Below, piece by piece: positions 1 to 9,404 of a stretch of 64,000 nt of DNA. The position numbers and the translations under genes are program-made. Within the stretch, counting starts at the first letter, position 1. Each line of letters opens with the position of its first letter. Where the stretch lies: NCBI RefSeq assembly GCF_016894445.1, contig NZ_CP056775.1, positions 5,327,001-5,391,000 of the forward strand, given 5' to 3'. This DNA is from Dyadobacter sandarakinus. Its GTDB lineage: Bacteria > Bacteroidota > Bacteroidia > Cytophagales > Spirosomataceae. The notes under the pieces were generated by a model that was not told the DNA's origin, made no database searches, and saw only the letters and a list, made by a program, of their open reading frames with translations.

Positions 1-210
1 TTAAGATCCTGTCAGACAAACCGCATGAATAACGCAGATTTTTACAAATAAGTTTTAATGTAAAATAGAAATATTTTTACGTGACAATGGAGATTGTGCC
101 GTGAGAATATTTGCTTTGCCTGTATTCTACTACAAAGACATCATATAGCTCCGGGGCATATGCTTACATTAAATTTTGCAAATATTTTGGATCAAATACC
201 ATACAGGTAC

Positions 211-252
211 ATAAAAAAAGAGAGCAAATGACCGCTCATCATCTGCTCTCTT
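211..252 (-). terminator. Rho-independent terminator after the GH29-like gene
   Basis: A perfect 9-bp stem (AAGAGAGCA at 218-226 with TGCTCTCTT at 244-252) is followed, reading the minus strand, by a run of seven T (213-219 on the plus strand). It lies just past the stop of the gene ending at 270 and probably ends the whole polysaccharide transcription unit. I see no gene in 1-210. Confidence 0.8.
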
Positions 253-269
253 CCGGAGAATAATTCGTT

Positions 270-2534
270 TTAATAAACTTCAATACTTGCTATCGTAACG
301 CCGCTGCCTTTTTGGTTTGGTCCGTCGGGCTTTACGATCCAGAGGTGTACAAACTGGGCTTCGGTAGGTTTGATGTGATAGGTAATTGTTTTGCTCTCAT
401 TATCCTTGATCACGGCAGTCTCATTGAATTGATTCTTGGTAAGCCCCGTAGTGAGCTTCATTTCTGTGGCAAATCCTTGTCTGTGAAACTTCACGACCAC
501 TTTGGTGATCTTGCGGACATATAAGAGATCAATGGCGGAAACCCATTGGTAATCACCGGAAGCACCACCCGCCGAGTCTGGATCCCCATCATTCATATTG
601 AATGCATAGAGCACTACCGCATTGGGCCCAAGTTCCTTGTAAGGCGGCACGTGAGATTGGAAGTTGATAGGTTTTCCAAGGGCGATGTCACCTGTTTTAC
701 TTGGAAGAACCTTGAATTTTAAATCAATGATCTGACCGAAGTTATCTTTCTTGACAGGTGTAATGTCACCATTTGCATTCAGAATCATATTACCCGTAAT
801 ACGGATATGCTCCGTCTTGGGCAATTGGTCGAAGGTACTGGATGCATAGTCTTCCCGCTCATTTTCCTGAATACCAATGTAGTATACCATGCCGGCATCC
901 AGTTGTATCGGATCCAGATCAGTGTATTGGTACCCATTGACAAAAGTCTTTGAATCTCCTTTAAAGGTTTCGCTGAGTACCGGATAGTTATTCCAGTATT
1001 TCTTGATAATCAGATTCTTGTCAGCGCCTGGTTTTGTGCCTTTTCTGCCTACCTGGTACAATTGCAATGGTTTGTCACCAACAACGAACACCATCCCGCG
1101 GTAGTAATCATTTGCTTCTTTTGCCGGGCTGTCACCACTTACGGGAGATTTAATGAAACTGGTCAGTGAATTCCTGGTCGCTGTTGGTGCAGCTTGCCTG
1201 GCATTAGCGGCGACGGCAGTTGGCGGTGGTGTTGCCTTGCCCCGGTTTGCTTTTACAAAATCACCTATTGTTTTCAGCACATCTTTATAAACCGGAGGTA
1301 TCATTGTACCGTCCGGAAGGGTAGGCCAGTTGAGTATGAAAGTTGCACCCGCCGCCCAGTTTCTTTTGATGCTTCTGATGATCATTTCGGCCGGTTTGAA
1401 CTGGGTATCTTCCATTTCCGACTTTTTCTTGATCGTATAGATAGTGTCTAGCAGGTTCAGTGCTTCGGCCGACATCTTCTTCTTTGTTTTGGGCCGGAAT
1501 CCATCCACCAGGGTCGTTTCCAGAAGCGTGTAGGCCCGGCCTTCAAAAATAGTGTAATCGATCAGCGGGTATTGCCAGAGGTTACCCATTGCGGCAGTGC
1601 CGGGATTAACACCGATGATGTGCCAGGGATTGTTATGACGCATGATCGGCGCATTGATCTTCCATCGAAAAAAATCGGGTTCAATAGCACCTTTGGGATA
1701 CAATGCAGGGTCACTAGCGCCAACATCAAACCAAAACCCATCAATGTTCATCAGGGAGAGCTCTGTGACAAGCCCGGTATTACGGGGTCCCCAGCCCGAT
1801 TTGTCACTTGGGTCGGCATTCACTCCGCTTTTACCAGGAATTTTCTTGCCATTTTCATCCACAGGATCATTATAAATACTGTCTGCCGAGAAGTACACCA
1901 TGACCTTTATATCCTGTTCATGGCACGCATCAATCAGTTCCTGGAGATAATTTCTTTTCGTCTTTAACTCCTTCTGTGTAGGTGTTTTACTCGGCCACAT
2001 CCTGATTGAGTCAGTGGAAAAGGCAGAGTAGTTCAGTATTTTCGCGCCCATCGCTTTGAGTTGAGCGGCCCATTGTTTTGCATTAAACTTTACTGCCTCT
2101 GCTTCAAATTCTGCAATGCCTTCCTTCGTGTACCGGATTGGATATTGATATGGTCCAAAGGTCAGAAAGGCACCAAACTTTGCCTCAGCATGCCATTTGG
2201 CGCGGTATGGATGCGCGGTAAGCCCTAATGCTTTGGTCACTGAATCATTTCCGGAAGTAGCCTTCACTGTGAAATTAAAATCCCCTTCTCTGGTAGGCGT
2301 ACCCGTGATTTTTCCATCAGCGCTCAACTTCAGTCCCGGAGGTAGCTGACCACCTGCCAGGGCCCATTTGATATCGGTTCCTCCTGTGGCTTTAAGCTGG
2401 AAGTACTCAAATTTCTCAGTCAAACTCCATGATTCATAAGGCATGTTGTCCACAAATGCCGGATAAATTGCATTGGACCGGTCGAGCAGGTACTTTTTAT
2501 GTAATCCGGTAGTGGTCGTTATTGTGATGGCCAT
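270..2534 (-). CDS. Putative Ig-domain / divergent GH29-like (alpha-L-fucosidase-fold) protein
   Basis: 754 aa. Residues about 43-107 form a He_PIG-type putative Ig domain (PPGLKLSADGKITGTPT). Residues about 110-430 resemble the GH29 TIM barrel: KFGAFLTFGPYQYP near 119 matches the KFG-FIHWG region, and GFWFDVG carries Asp270 where GH29 has its nucleophile. The histidine pair usual in the HHDGF region is absent (NYSAFSTDS), so activity or specificity may have changed. The C-terminal 120 residues look like an F5/8 (discoidin) carbohydrate-binding domain. I see no signal peptide from this start, although the domains are typical of exported proteins. It lies 96 bp after the polymerase-like gene, at the distal end of the polysaccharide locus. 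A role in trimming or binding that polysaccharide is inference. Confidence 0.6.
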   Translation of the reverse strand: MAITITTTTGLHKKYLLDRSNAIYPAFVDNMPYESWSLTEKFEYFQLKATGGTDIKWALAGGQLPPGLKLSADGKITGTPTREGDFNFTVKATSGNDSVTKALGLTAHPYRAKWHAEAKFGAFLTFGPYQYPIRYTKEGIAEFEAEAVKFNAKQWAAQLKAMGAKILNYSAFSTDSIRMWPSKTPTQKELKTKRNYLQELIDACHEQDIKVMVYFSADSIYNDPVDENGKKIPGKSGVNADPSDKSGWGPRNTGLVTELSLMNIDGFWFDVGASDPALYPKGAIEPDFFRWKINAPIMRHNNPWHIIGVNPGTAAMGNLWQYPLIDYTIFEGRAYTLLETTLVDGFRPKTKKKMSAEALNLLDTIYTIKKKSEMEDTQFKPAEMIIRSIKRNWAAGATFILNWPTLPDGTMIPPVYKDVLKTIGDFVKANRGKATPPPTAVAANARQAAPTATRNSLTSFIKSPVSGDSPAKEANDYYRGMVFVVGDKPLQLYQVGRKGTKPGADKNLIIKKYWNNYPVLSETFKGDSKTFVNGYQYTDLDPIQLDAGMVYYIGIQENEREDYASSTFDQLPKTEHIRITGNMILNANGDITPVKKDNFGQIIDLKFKVLPSKTGDIALGKPINFQSHVPPYKELGPNAVVLYAFNMNDGDPDSAGGASGDYQWVSAIDLLYVRKITKVVVKFHRQGFATEMKLTTGLTKNQFNETAVIKDNESKTITYHIKPTEAQFVHLWIVKPDGPNQKGSGVTIASIEVY

Positions 2535-2630
2535 AAGCAGTCCTTTTATCTGGGCGTGTTAAAATATTTTTCAGTCCATTTCACAGCATGGGCCTGGGCA
2601 CGAGATCGTGATGTACGGAGTCAGTTGTAA

Positions 2631-3962
2631 CTACGATGTCGGAGGAGCAAGTGTCACTTTGTTCCTGTGTGCATTTTGCAGGATCAGAAAGATGACTTTG
2701 GCAAGTATATAGCAGACAAACAAAAATAAAATCGTCCAGAAGATGAAGTTGCTGTAAACGTTGATATCGTCGATCAATGTTGGGACTTTCAAAGCGATCA
2801 ATGCAAAAAACAGATAAGTTGCATAGCTCATTTTGAAAGGGTGTACGTACTTGTATATGTTTCGCATGTATCCTACAAAGAGGCCCACACAGAACGAATA
2901 TCCGATTCCCCCATACAAACCGAAGAAATAATAGGCTATAAAATTGTGCCTGGCATTGGGCCCGCCTCCACTCGTCATATTCGTATAGTATTCAAAAATA
3001 TCACTGCCAATGAGGCGGGGCGGCGTAATGTCGAAGCCAAGATTTTTAAGTACGGTACCCCATCCCGGGTAAAAGGCATACTTGAAAAATGAGGTTTCTG
3101 TAATCGAATTCATCACATTTTCGTAGTACCCTAATAAAAATACATCTCCGCTGGACATAAACCTGAGGTACAGCTGCTGCAATGCACTTTCAGCCCCGGC
3201 ACCTACCTTTATAATCAGCACTGCCACCGGAAAACTGGCAATCAGCAGAATAACAGGCAGAGAAAGTTTGATTTTTTGCATTTTCCCCGTCCTGATCATC
3301 GGAAAAGTTAGAATGAAGTAGGAATGGATGAAGATCACAATTGCCCCCTTGGCGCCGCTGCTAAGTACTCCCACAAGGAGAAGCATCAGCGTCAGGACTT
3401 CCAGCATGTTCCATTTTTTTCCTCTGACAATCCTTTTATAAAACAGACTTACAATCGCCAGACTGCGGAATGAAGATATGAACACCCGTAACACACTATG
3501 ATCACTGAAAGCGGTAACATGGCTTTCACTATCGCTTACAATAACAAGCCCTACTGTGGCAAGTGATACAATTTCGAATACGATATAAAAGCAGCATACC
3601 AGGAAAACAAAGACCTCAAATTCGTCCGTGCCCACCTGCTCATCTGGTTTGAACTCAGGTATTTTGTCATTATATACCTTCAAAACAGGTAACTGGTGAG
3701 AGACAATCATTCCTGCCAGGATCGCAATTTCTGTATAAATGAACGATAGCCCATACTCCGGTTTAAGGGTGTCCATATACCACAGCAGCCAGACACAAAA
3801 TGCTCCTCCTGCAAAATTGATGACCGTGAGGAACATAGGATCAAGAATGCCCCAGTAAGCCTTTTTATACACCACAAAATATAAAAGCAGGAATGCTCCA
3901 TATACAATGGTGAATAGTTGCAGATTGTCAAATAACAAAGAGAAAAGTTCACTAGCTCTCAC
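2631..3962 (-). CDS. Polysaccharide polymerase-like (Wzy/O-antigen polymerase type) membrane protein
   Basis: 443 aa with about ten to twelve hydrophobic segments and a larger extracytoplasmic loop around residues 260-330, the layout expected of Wzy-type polymerases that join repeat units in the periplasm. Wzy proteins share little sequence, so the call rests on topology and position. It is the only multi-span protein in this cluster that is not a flippase or the co-polymerase. Its start overlaps the end of the upstream glycosyltransferase by 11 bp, which implies co-translation. An O-antigen ligase-like protein is the main alternative. Confidence 0.65.
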   Translation of the reverse strand: MRASELFSLLFDNLQLFTIVYGAFLLLYFVVYKKAYWGILDPMFLTVINFAGGAFCVWLLWYMDTLKPEYGLSFIYTEIAILAGMIVSHQLPVLKVYNDKIPEFKPDEQVGTDEFEVFVFLVCCFYIVFEIVSLATVGLVIVSDSESHVTAFSDHSVLRVFISSFRSLAIVSLFYKRIVRGKKWNMLEVLTLMLLLVGVLSSGAKGAIVIFIHSYFILTFPMIRTGKMQKIKLSLPVILLIASFPVAVLIIKVGAGAESALQQLYLRFMSSGDVFLLGYYENVMNSITETSFFKYAFYPGWGTVLKNLGFDITPPRLIGSDIFEYYTNMTSGGGPNARHNFIAYYFFGLYGGIGYSFCVGLFVGYMRNIYKYVHPFKMSYATYLFFALIALKVPTLIDDINVYSNFIFWTILFLFVCYILAKVIFLILQNAHRNKVTLAPPTS

Positions 3963-4692
3963 CTTGTATCGATTTTTTTAATCCTGAAATTCGCCTTCTC
4001 AGCCAGACATAGCCAGCAAGTGCCGGTCCAAACTGACGATTCATAATTGCCACAATATCTTCTGCATAATGGTCATCGGACAACGTCGAACTTCGTCCCT
4101 GATCATTATATACTGAAATCAGTACGGGAATGTACACAAACCTGGCAGGATCCTGTGCATATATTTCAAGGTTGTAAACGTGATCGGCAAAGTACTTATA
4201 CCGCGTATTATACCTCTTGGTCCTGAAAACAGACTTTGGATAGAAGATCGCCTGGTGAGAGATGTTACAGAGTGAGAAGCGCATCAGGTTTATTTTACCC
4301 TGATATATTTTGTTACTTCCTTTCAGATAAGTATTGCCATAGTACACCGACTCAGGTGTTTTAAAATACATCACCAGTTCTTCAATCACGGTTGGAGTAA
4401 GCAGCAGGTCATCTGCTCCCAGGAAATAGGCCCAGTCTCCCGTGGCATGATCCAGTCCCTTGTTCATGGCATCATAAATACCATTATCCTTTTCCCTGAT
4501 ATGCAATGCGATGCGATCCGGGTATGACTGAATCAGTTCACTTGATCCATCCGTAGAGCAGGCGTCGATAATAATATATTCGATGTTGCCATAAGTCTGC
4601 GACAAAACGCTTTTAATCGTATGTTCCAGGGTTTCAATCGCATTATAAACTACAGTGATGATTGAAATTCTGGGATACAGGTGGTCTTTCAT
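3952..4692 (-). CDS. Glycosyltransferase family 2
   Basis: 246 aa GT-A protein. The N-terminal Rossmann-like region (ISIITVVYNA, residues 9-18) is followed by IIDACSTDGS near 41-50, EKDNGIYDAMNKG near 67-79 and an Asp pair in LGADDLL (93-95) expected to bind the metal-nucleotide sugar. There is no membrane anchor, so it should act on the lipid-linked repeat at the inner face of the membrane. It overlaps the polymerase gene downstream and follows a GT4 gene by 45 bp. The sugar donor cannot be told from sequence. Confidence 0.88.
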   Translation of the reverse strand: MKDHLYPRISIITVVYNAIETLEHTIKSVLSQTYGNIEYIIIDACSTDGSSELIQSYPDRIALHIREKDNGIYDAMNKGLDHATGDWAYFLGADDLLLTPTVIEELVMYFKTPESVYYGNTYLKGSNKIYQGKINLMRFSLCNISHQAIFYPKSVFRTKRYNTRYKYFADHVYNLEIYAQDPARFVYIPVLISVYNDQGRSSTLSDDHYAEDIVAIMNRQFGPALAGYVWLRRRISGLKKSIQGES

Positions 4693-4737
4693 TTGTATCG
4701 GGTGTATCCTTGTAAGTTAGCAAGCGACATTTGGCTA

Positions 4738-5871
4738 TCAGGCCAGCACATCAAGGATATCTTTGCCAAAGTTGTAAATGTTGCTATTGTAATCAATCTC
4801 TTTCCGGGGAGCGCCGCTGACCAGCAGCTCTCTCATTCTGGTTGCAAGCTCCGTGTCGGAATGGGCCGGAAAAAACATGCAGTTTTGCTGGATCTGTTCT
4901 TTATGAACATCAATGTCGCTCAGCAAAATAAACTGGCTCAGCGCTTTGGTATCTTCCACCACGGTGCTCCATCCTTCAAACAAGGAAGGCTGAATGATTG
5001 AAATTGCATTGGACATGAGCACCAGCTGATCTGCCCTGGGAATAAAGCCCAGGAACCTGATCCACCTTTCCAGACCATTCTCGGTAATGTAAGTTTTGAG
5101 CGTCTGAAAGTAATCCTTGTTCCTGTAATCGTTTTCACTTCCGGTAAACACCACCTGAAAGTCCAGGTTTTCTTTGCTAAGTGCCTTGATGGCTTTGAGG
5201 ATCACGATGTGGTTTTTATGTTTCCAGAACTGGTTGGGCGACATAAAAAACGGCCGGTCAATACCATACTTTGATTTCAAACCCGCAAGATCCACATGCG
5301 AAAAAGGAGGGAGTGCGGATGCAAATCTCAGCAACTTCAGATTACATGTATGCTTTGGGAAAAACTTCACGAAATCCTTCCTGGCACTTTCACTGCTGAA
5401 AACGACGGTGCTGCCGCTTTTAGATATCACCAGCTGATTGTGTTTCCTGGACTTTACTTCCTCATCAGGAAACATCTCAGGAAGGTACCACTCCTGAAAG
5501 TCCGGTATCCAGTAATACGGCTTCTTACCCAGGCAGATACTTTCATTGTATGGATATACGGTTTCGGGTAACTGATGATAATAAATGGATTTACCCGTAA
5601 CTATTTTTCTGATCTTGTTAAATGCTTTTTTCGCAAACGAAGGATTCAGATCTGCGGGAATAAGGTCCAGATAAGGATATTGAGTGGCAAAAAGATCCTC
5701 TATCGGGCTGGTAGGTCCATGAATGATCACCAGCTTTGGTTTAAGTGCATCTTCCAGGGTATTAAGTGCCCGTACGATATTTAAGATGTAAATCATCCCG
5801 CCAGACCATTTTTCATAATCTGAGAGGAAAAGTAATCCGATTGACTTTCTTGCTATAGCTTGCTGATCCAT
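4738..5871 (-). CDS. Glycosyltransferase family 4 (GT-B fold)
   Basis: 377 aa. The C-terminal GT-B half contains FMSPNQFWKHKNH (donor-domain start), VVFTGS, IRFLGFI and QPSLFEGWSTVVEDTKAL, the acidic nucleotide-sugar-binding motif of GT4 enzymes. The N-terminal acceptor half begins IGLLFLSDYEKWSGGMIY. Its start overlaps the 3' end of the epimerase gene by 19 bp, so the two are probably translationally coupled. It is likely to add one sugar of the repeat unit; donor and acceptor are unknown. Confidence 0.87.
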   Translation of the reverse strand: MDQQAIARKSIGLLFLSDYEKWSGGMIYILNIVRALNTLEDALKPKLVIIHGPTSPIEDLFATQYPYLDLIPADLNPSFAKKAFNKIRKIVTGKSIYYHQLPETVYPYNESICLGKKPYYWIPDFQEWYLPEMFPDEEVKSRKHNQLVISKSGSTVVFSSESARKDFVKFFPKHTCNLKLLRFASALPPFSHVDLAGLKSKYGIDRPFFMSPNQFWKHKNHIVILKAIKALSKENLDFQVVFTGSENDYRNKDYFQTLKTYITENGLERWIRFLGFIPRADQLVLMSNAISIIQPSLFEGWSTVVEDTKALSQFILLSDIDVHKEQIQQNCMFFPAHSDTELATRMRELLVSGAPRKEIDYNSNIYNFGKDILDVLA

Positions 5872-6749
5872 GTGTAATAATTTTTAAGGCCGTCCTGAAG
5901 GCTGAATGCAGGACGATACCCCATTGACTTCAAAAGTGAGACATCTGCCTCCCAGTAAAGCGGGTCTCCGGCTTTGACGGACCCATTGAATTCAAAAGAT
6001 TTGGTGACCGTGAAAAACTGCAGGAGCGTATTAACAGCCGTATGAATGGTGATGGCCTCTCCATTTGCGACATTAATGTGCTCACCCATGCATCTGGCTG
6101 CATTTAAACAACAAAAAATGGCTTGTACCACATCGTCGATGTAAATAAAGTCGCGCGTTTCATTGCCTGTGCCAAAAAGCATTATCGAATCCGACTTTTT
6201 TGCTTTCTCTGCCAAGTCCCAGAAAAGTTGCTTCTTCAAGCCGGGGCCATAGGCAGAAAATATTCTTAAAGAGCAGGTAGGTATCTTGTATTGTTCATGA
6301 AACATACTGCAAATCTGCTCAGCCTGCATCTTGTGAATGCCATAGGGGCTGATTGGGGCAGGAGCAAAGGTTTCGACAATTGGAAGTTCCTGAGGATTGC
6401 CATAGACCGCCGCACTTGAAAGATTGATGAACCTGCATCCGGGTTGATACAGCCTGATCGCATCAAGTAATTTGAAAACATTATATGTGTTCAGGGTAAA
6501 GTCGCGCAGGGGATGCAGGATGGAGTCCGGCACGCTTGCTGCACCGGAGCAGTTGATGCAGGCATCAAACTGGATACTCTGGAAAATACTGTGATAGTCA
6601 GCATTGGTGGCATCGATGATGTGATAGTTAGCCTTCCCGTATTCGGCTACTACATCACATTCGTGCAGTTCATAGCCTTCTTTTTCCTGAATAAAGCGGG
6701 CAAGACTTTTTCCGATAAAACCATATGAACCTATTACCAGTATTCGCAT
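5853..6749 (-). CDS. NAD-dependent sugar epimerase/dehydratase (extended SDR)
   Basis: 298 aa. The GSYGFIG nucleotide-binding motif is at residues 7-13, the catalytic Ser lies in NLSSAAVYGN near 109-118, and the YGIHK dyad is Tyr136/Lys140. These mark an extended SDR of the nucleotide-sugar type. It probably makes or modifies a nucleotide sugar for the repeat unit. Whether it is an epimerase, reductase or dehydratase is not decided by these motifs. It overlaps the downstream GT4 gene by 19 bp. Confidence 0.85.
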   Translation of the reverse strand: MRILVIGSYGFIGKSLARFIQEKEGYELHECDVVAEYGKANYHIIDATNADYHSIFQSIQFDACINCSGAASVPDSILHPLRDFTLNTYNVFKLLDAIRLYQPGCRFINLSSAAVYGNPQELPIVETFAPAPISPYGIHKMQAEQICSMFHEQYKIPTCSLRIFSAYGPGLKKQLFWDLAEKAKKSDSIMLFGTGNETRDFIYIDDVVQAIFCCLNAARCMGEHINVANGEAITIHTAVNTLLQFFTVTKSFEFNGSVKAGDPLYWEADVSLLKSMGYRPAFSLQDGLKNYYTWISKL

Positions 6750-6788
6750 TATATTGTTCGTTTGCTTAAACTTACCAGGATGAGCGTC

Positions 6789-7646
6789 TTAAATTTTCCG
6801 GGATATGTAGCTATACATGCGCCCCGGAATATTCTTTTCATCGAAGATTGAGTCACCTATTTTCAGTCCGTACAGGAACGCAGCGCCTGGTATATCGGCC
6901 AGAAAACCGATTTTCTTGCGCAGTGTTGATTTATAAAACTGCTGGCGGTTTTCCTGAAAGCCAAGTACACTTTCCGTTGTAATAGGGAAATAATTAACAG
7001 GCGAATCGTAAAACCGGAGCTCTTTTTCCAGCTGAAGGCCTGCTTCCTTCATTGCATTTTTGTACTCATCGGTGGTAAATGCATTTTCACCCCCGTAGAA
7101 CTTGTGCAATGGATGCATTTCTAAAAACCACTTTTTGTCACTTTCATTATAGATCACATGATCCCTGACAGTGAGCAGAATACCCCCGGGCTTCAATACC
7201 CGGGCACATTCGGAGACAAACTTTTTTAATTCGTAGGCATGATGCATCGCCTGCCGTACATACACCACATCAAAACTGCCTGACTGGAAGCCTATTTCTT
7301 CCGCATAGTTCTCATGAATCTGCATATTGTCCAGCTGATAGGCATTCTGCAGTATCCGGATCGCATTGGCTCCGACGGTATCACTTGGGTCAGGTTCCAC
7401 GACGGTTACCGTATATCCTTTGAGCGCAAGATTAATCGAGCTGATCCCATTCCCCGCTCCAATGTCGAGTATCGTTTTTGCATTTGGTGCATAAGTGCTC
7501 AGCAGCTTTAACGTTTCGCTAAACTCCTCACTCTCGCCAAAACGCGTTACATTCAGTTGAAGGTCTGCATCAAAGTAGGCCAGTCTCACAAGGTCGGCAT
7601 ACTTGGGTTGCTGCCTGATTGATAGTATGGTATCGTGCCAGTTCAT
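6789..7646 (-). CDS. Class I SAM-dependent methyltransferase
   Basis: 285 aa. Motif I is DIGAGNG at residues 61-67, the acidic residue of motif II is in VEPD near 83-86, and VYVRQAMHHA plus LKPGGILLTVRD correspond to motifs IV-VI of the Methyltransf_11/25 type. The target is probably a sugar of the repeat unit, given the locus. The start overlaps the acyltransferase stop by 4 bp (ATGA junction), indicating one transcript. Confidence 0.85.
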   Translation of the reverse strand: MNWHDTILSIRQQPKYADLVRLAYFDADLQLNVTRFGESEEFSETLKLLSTYAPNAKTILDIGAGNGISSINLALKGYTVTVVEPDPSDTVGANAIRILQNAYQLDNMQIHENYAEEIGFQSGSFDVVYVRQAMHHAYELKKFVSECARVLKPGGILLTVRDHVIYNESDKKWFLEMHPLHKFYGGENAFTTDEYKNAMKEAGLQLEKELRFYDSPVNYFPITTESVLGFQENRQQFYKSTLRKKIGFLADIPGAAFLYGLKIGDSIFDEKNIPGRMYSYISRKI

Positions 7647-8251
7647 GTTGTATATTTAATTATCCGCGCAGGATTTCCGCCGGCAACTGCAAAGTCCGGA
7701 ATGTCTTTGGTAACTACACTTCCGGCTGCTATTACTGCTCCCTGGCCGATGGTAACTCCTTTTAATATAATTGCATTGAATCCGATCCAGGCTTTGTCTC
7801 TAATGATGACCGGCTTTGACGCTACATTTTTCCAGTCTTTATAAAAGCCTGTCTTATTTTCGTCTAAACCTTTTTTCCAATCAAGAACATCGTTTTGCCG
7901 ATCGGCTGAAACCAGGGAATGCGAGTTGTTGTCAACAATCGTACATCCCCAGGATATCATAACGTCATCTCCGATTTCAATGGCATCAACGCAGATGAAG
8001 GTTGAGCCTCCAATAAATACCCGGTTACCGATCCTGATGGTACCACTTCCGCGTTCAAAAACGTAAGAACCATTCAAAATGCTGTCTGTTCCTACTTCCA
8101 GACGAACTTCTTTCCTGCTTTGGTCACGTATTTGTATGGATGCACCCTTGATGTCTGATCGGTCACCCACCCTTACAAATGCCTTTAACGCAGCAGCTGA
8201 CGGGTCGTAAAACTGTCGTAAGGCTTTTTTGAACAAAGATTTGAGTGCCAA
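7643..8251 (-). CDS. Hexapeptide-repeat acyltransferase (LbH family, WcaF/MaeC-like)
   Basis: 202 aa. Left-handed beta-helix hexapeptides run from about residue 50 to 190 (IRIGNRVFIGG, IEIGDDVMIS, VTIGQGAVIAAGSVVT), ending with the FAVAGGNPARIIK closure typical of CoA-dependent sugar O-acetyltransferases. NNSHS holds the expected catalytic His. It should acetylate, or otherwise acylate, a sugar in the polysaccharide. It lies 2 bp after the upstream glycosyltransferase and overlaps the methyltransferase by 4 bp. Confidence 0.87.
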   Translation of the reverse strand: MALKSLFKKALRQFYDPSAAALKAFVRVGDRSDIKGASIQIRDQSRKEVRLEVGTDSILNGSYVFERGSGTIRIGNRVFIGGSTFICVDAIEIGDDVMISWGCTIVDNNSHSLVSADRQNDVLDWKKGLDENKTGFYKDWKNVASKPVIIRDKAWIGFNAIILKGVTIGQGAVIAAGSVVTKDIPDFAVAGGNPARIIKYTT

Positions 8252-8253
8252 TG

Positions 8254-9216
8254 TCAGGAGGTTTTAGTAGTAAGTTTTTCCAGGATCTGCTTCATCTTTC
8301 TGATCAGCTTATACATTGGGGATGCGTGCCTTTGTGAAGTGCTCTTTACATGTGTCAGCATGGCTTCAAGTGCCTGCATCTTTCCCTGGTCAACAGCAAC
8401 GTCGGCGGGAAAGGCAGTAACTTCGTAATCCGGATTAAAATTATTATCAAAAAAAGGATTAGCTCCTTTCGTATGCGATGCTTCCGGTCCGAATCCTATG
8501 TTCTTGACGAGACTTTTGTCCGGAAATAACGTAATCCCCTGATTTACAAAAACAGACCACCACCATCTGATCGCCCAGGAGTTGATATTTGTTTTTTCCA
8601 TCTGATCAATCAGCATATCGGAATAGGGATAGGTGCCGTTGATATCGAACTTAGAAGCAAGCCCCCGGTCTGATTTCAGTTGTTCATATCCTGATGCTGT
8701 CTTATCAAACTTTTCCCAGGCCCGCTTCCAGGTTGCCCATCCCCATGAAGTAGTAAGATCCATAAAAAGTGACTGGCCCTCCTCCTGATCATCAATAGGA
8801 AACTGGTATCCGGATATCTGCATTACTTTCTCTTCAAATTGATATTTGTCGAGGGCATCATTGGCATACCTTAGAAAGCCCCTGCTGGTGACGAGATCAT
8901 CTTCCAGAACAATAACCTTCCCGTGCCTGCCGACCTGTTCCGTAACACCGTCGATAATAGATGTTGCCAGTCCCTTATTGGTTTTGCTTTCAATGATGTT
9001 TACTTCCGCGCACCATTTTTCCTTCCGGATCACACGCCGTACCTCTTCTATGCCTTTTTTTTCCGCATCATCCTGCACGTTTCCAGGGCCATCGGCATAA
9101 ATGTATAGCACCGACTCGCTTGCAAGCATGTTCCTGGATAAAGCCTCAAGGGTTTGCAGCGTCTGTTGAGGACGCCGGTAAACAAAAACAAGTACCGGAG
9201 CATAATCATGATCCAT
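8254..9216 (-). CDS. GT-A glycosyltransferase, paralogue of the gene at 10811-11725
   Basis: 320 aa. The start (PVLVFVYRRPQQT), LYIYADGP near 37-44 and LEDD at 104-107 define a GT-A enzyme with an Asp-rich metal site. Further shared blocks are SWGWATWKRAW and VKNIGFGPEASHTKG. The same ordered blocks occur in the product of 10811-11725, so the two are paralogues. A 188-bp gap (9217-9404) separates it from the upstream flippase; I see no convincing promoter or terminator in that gap. Donor and linkage are unknown. Confidence 0.82.
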   Translation of the reverse strand: MDHDYAPVLVFVYRRPQQTLQTLEALSRNMLASESVLYIYADGPGNVQDDAEKKGIEEVRRVIRKEKWCAEVNIIESKTNKGLATSIIDGVTEQVGRHGKVIVLEDDLVTSRGFLRYANDALDKYQFEEKVMQISGYQFPIDDQEEGQSLFMDLTTSWGWATWKRAWEKFDKTASGYEQLKSDRGLASKFDINGTYPYSDMLIDQMEKTNINSWAIRWWWSVFVNQGITLFPDKSLVKNIGFGPEASHTKGANPFFDNNFNPDYEVTAFPADVAVDQGKMQALEAMLTHVKSTSQRHASPMYKLIRKMKQILEKLTTKTS

Positions 9217-9404
9217 TGTATAATAAAAGCGGCTTGCTTCCTGTCAGACCCAGGAGCCACCAGTTTGGTTAGTTAACGTTGAAGTAAATATATGTAGTTG
9301 GGAGAGAACAACAGAGTTGTCGGGAATGCCGGCCTGAATGTTGCCTCCGGAAACTGAGCACTTAAAGCATTTTGTTTTAGCATGATTATCCCCATTGCAG
9401 TTTC

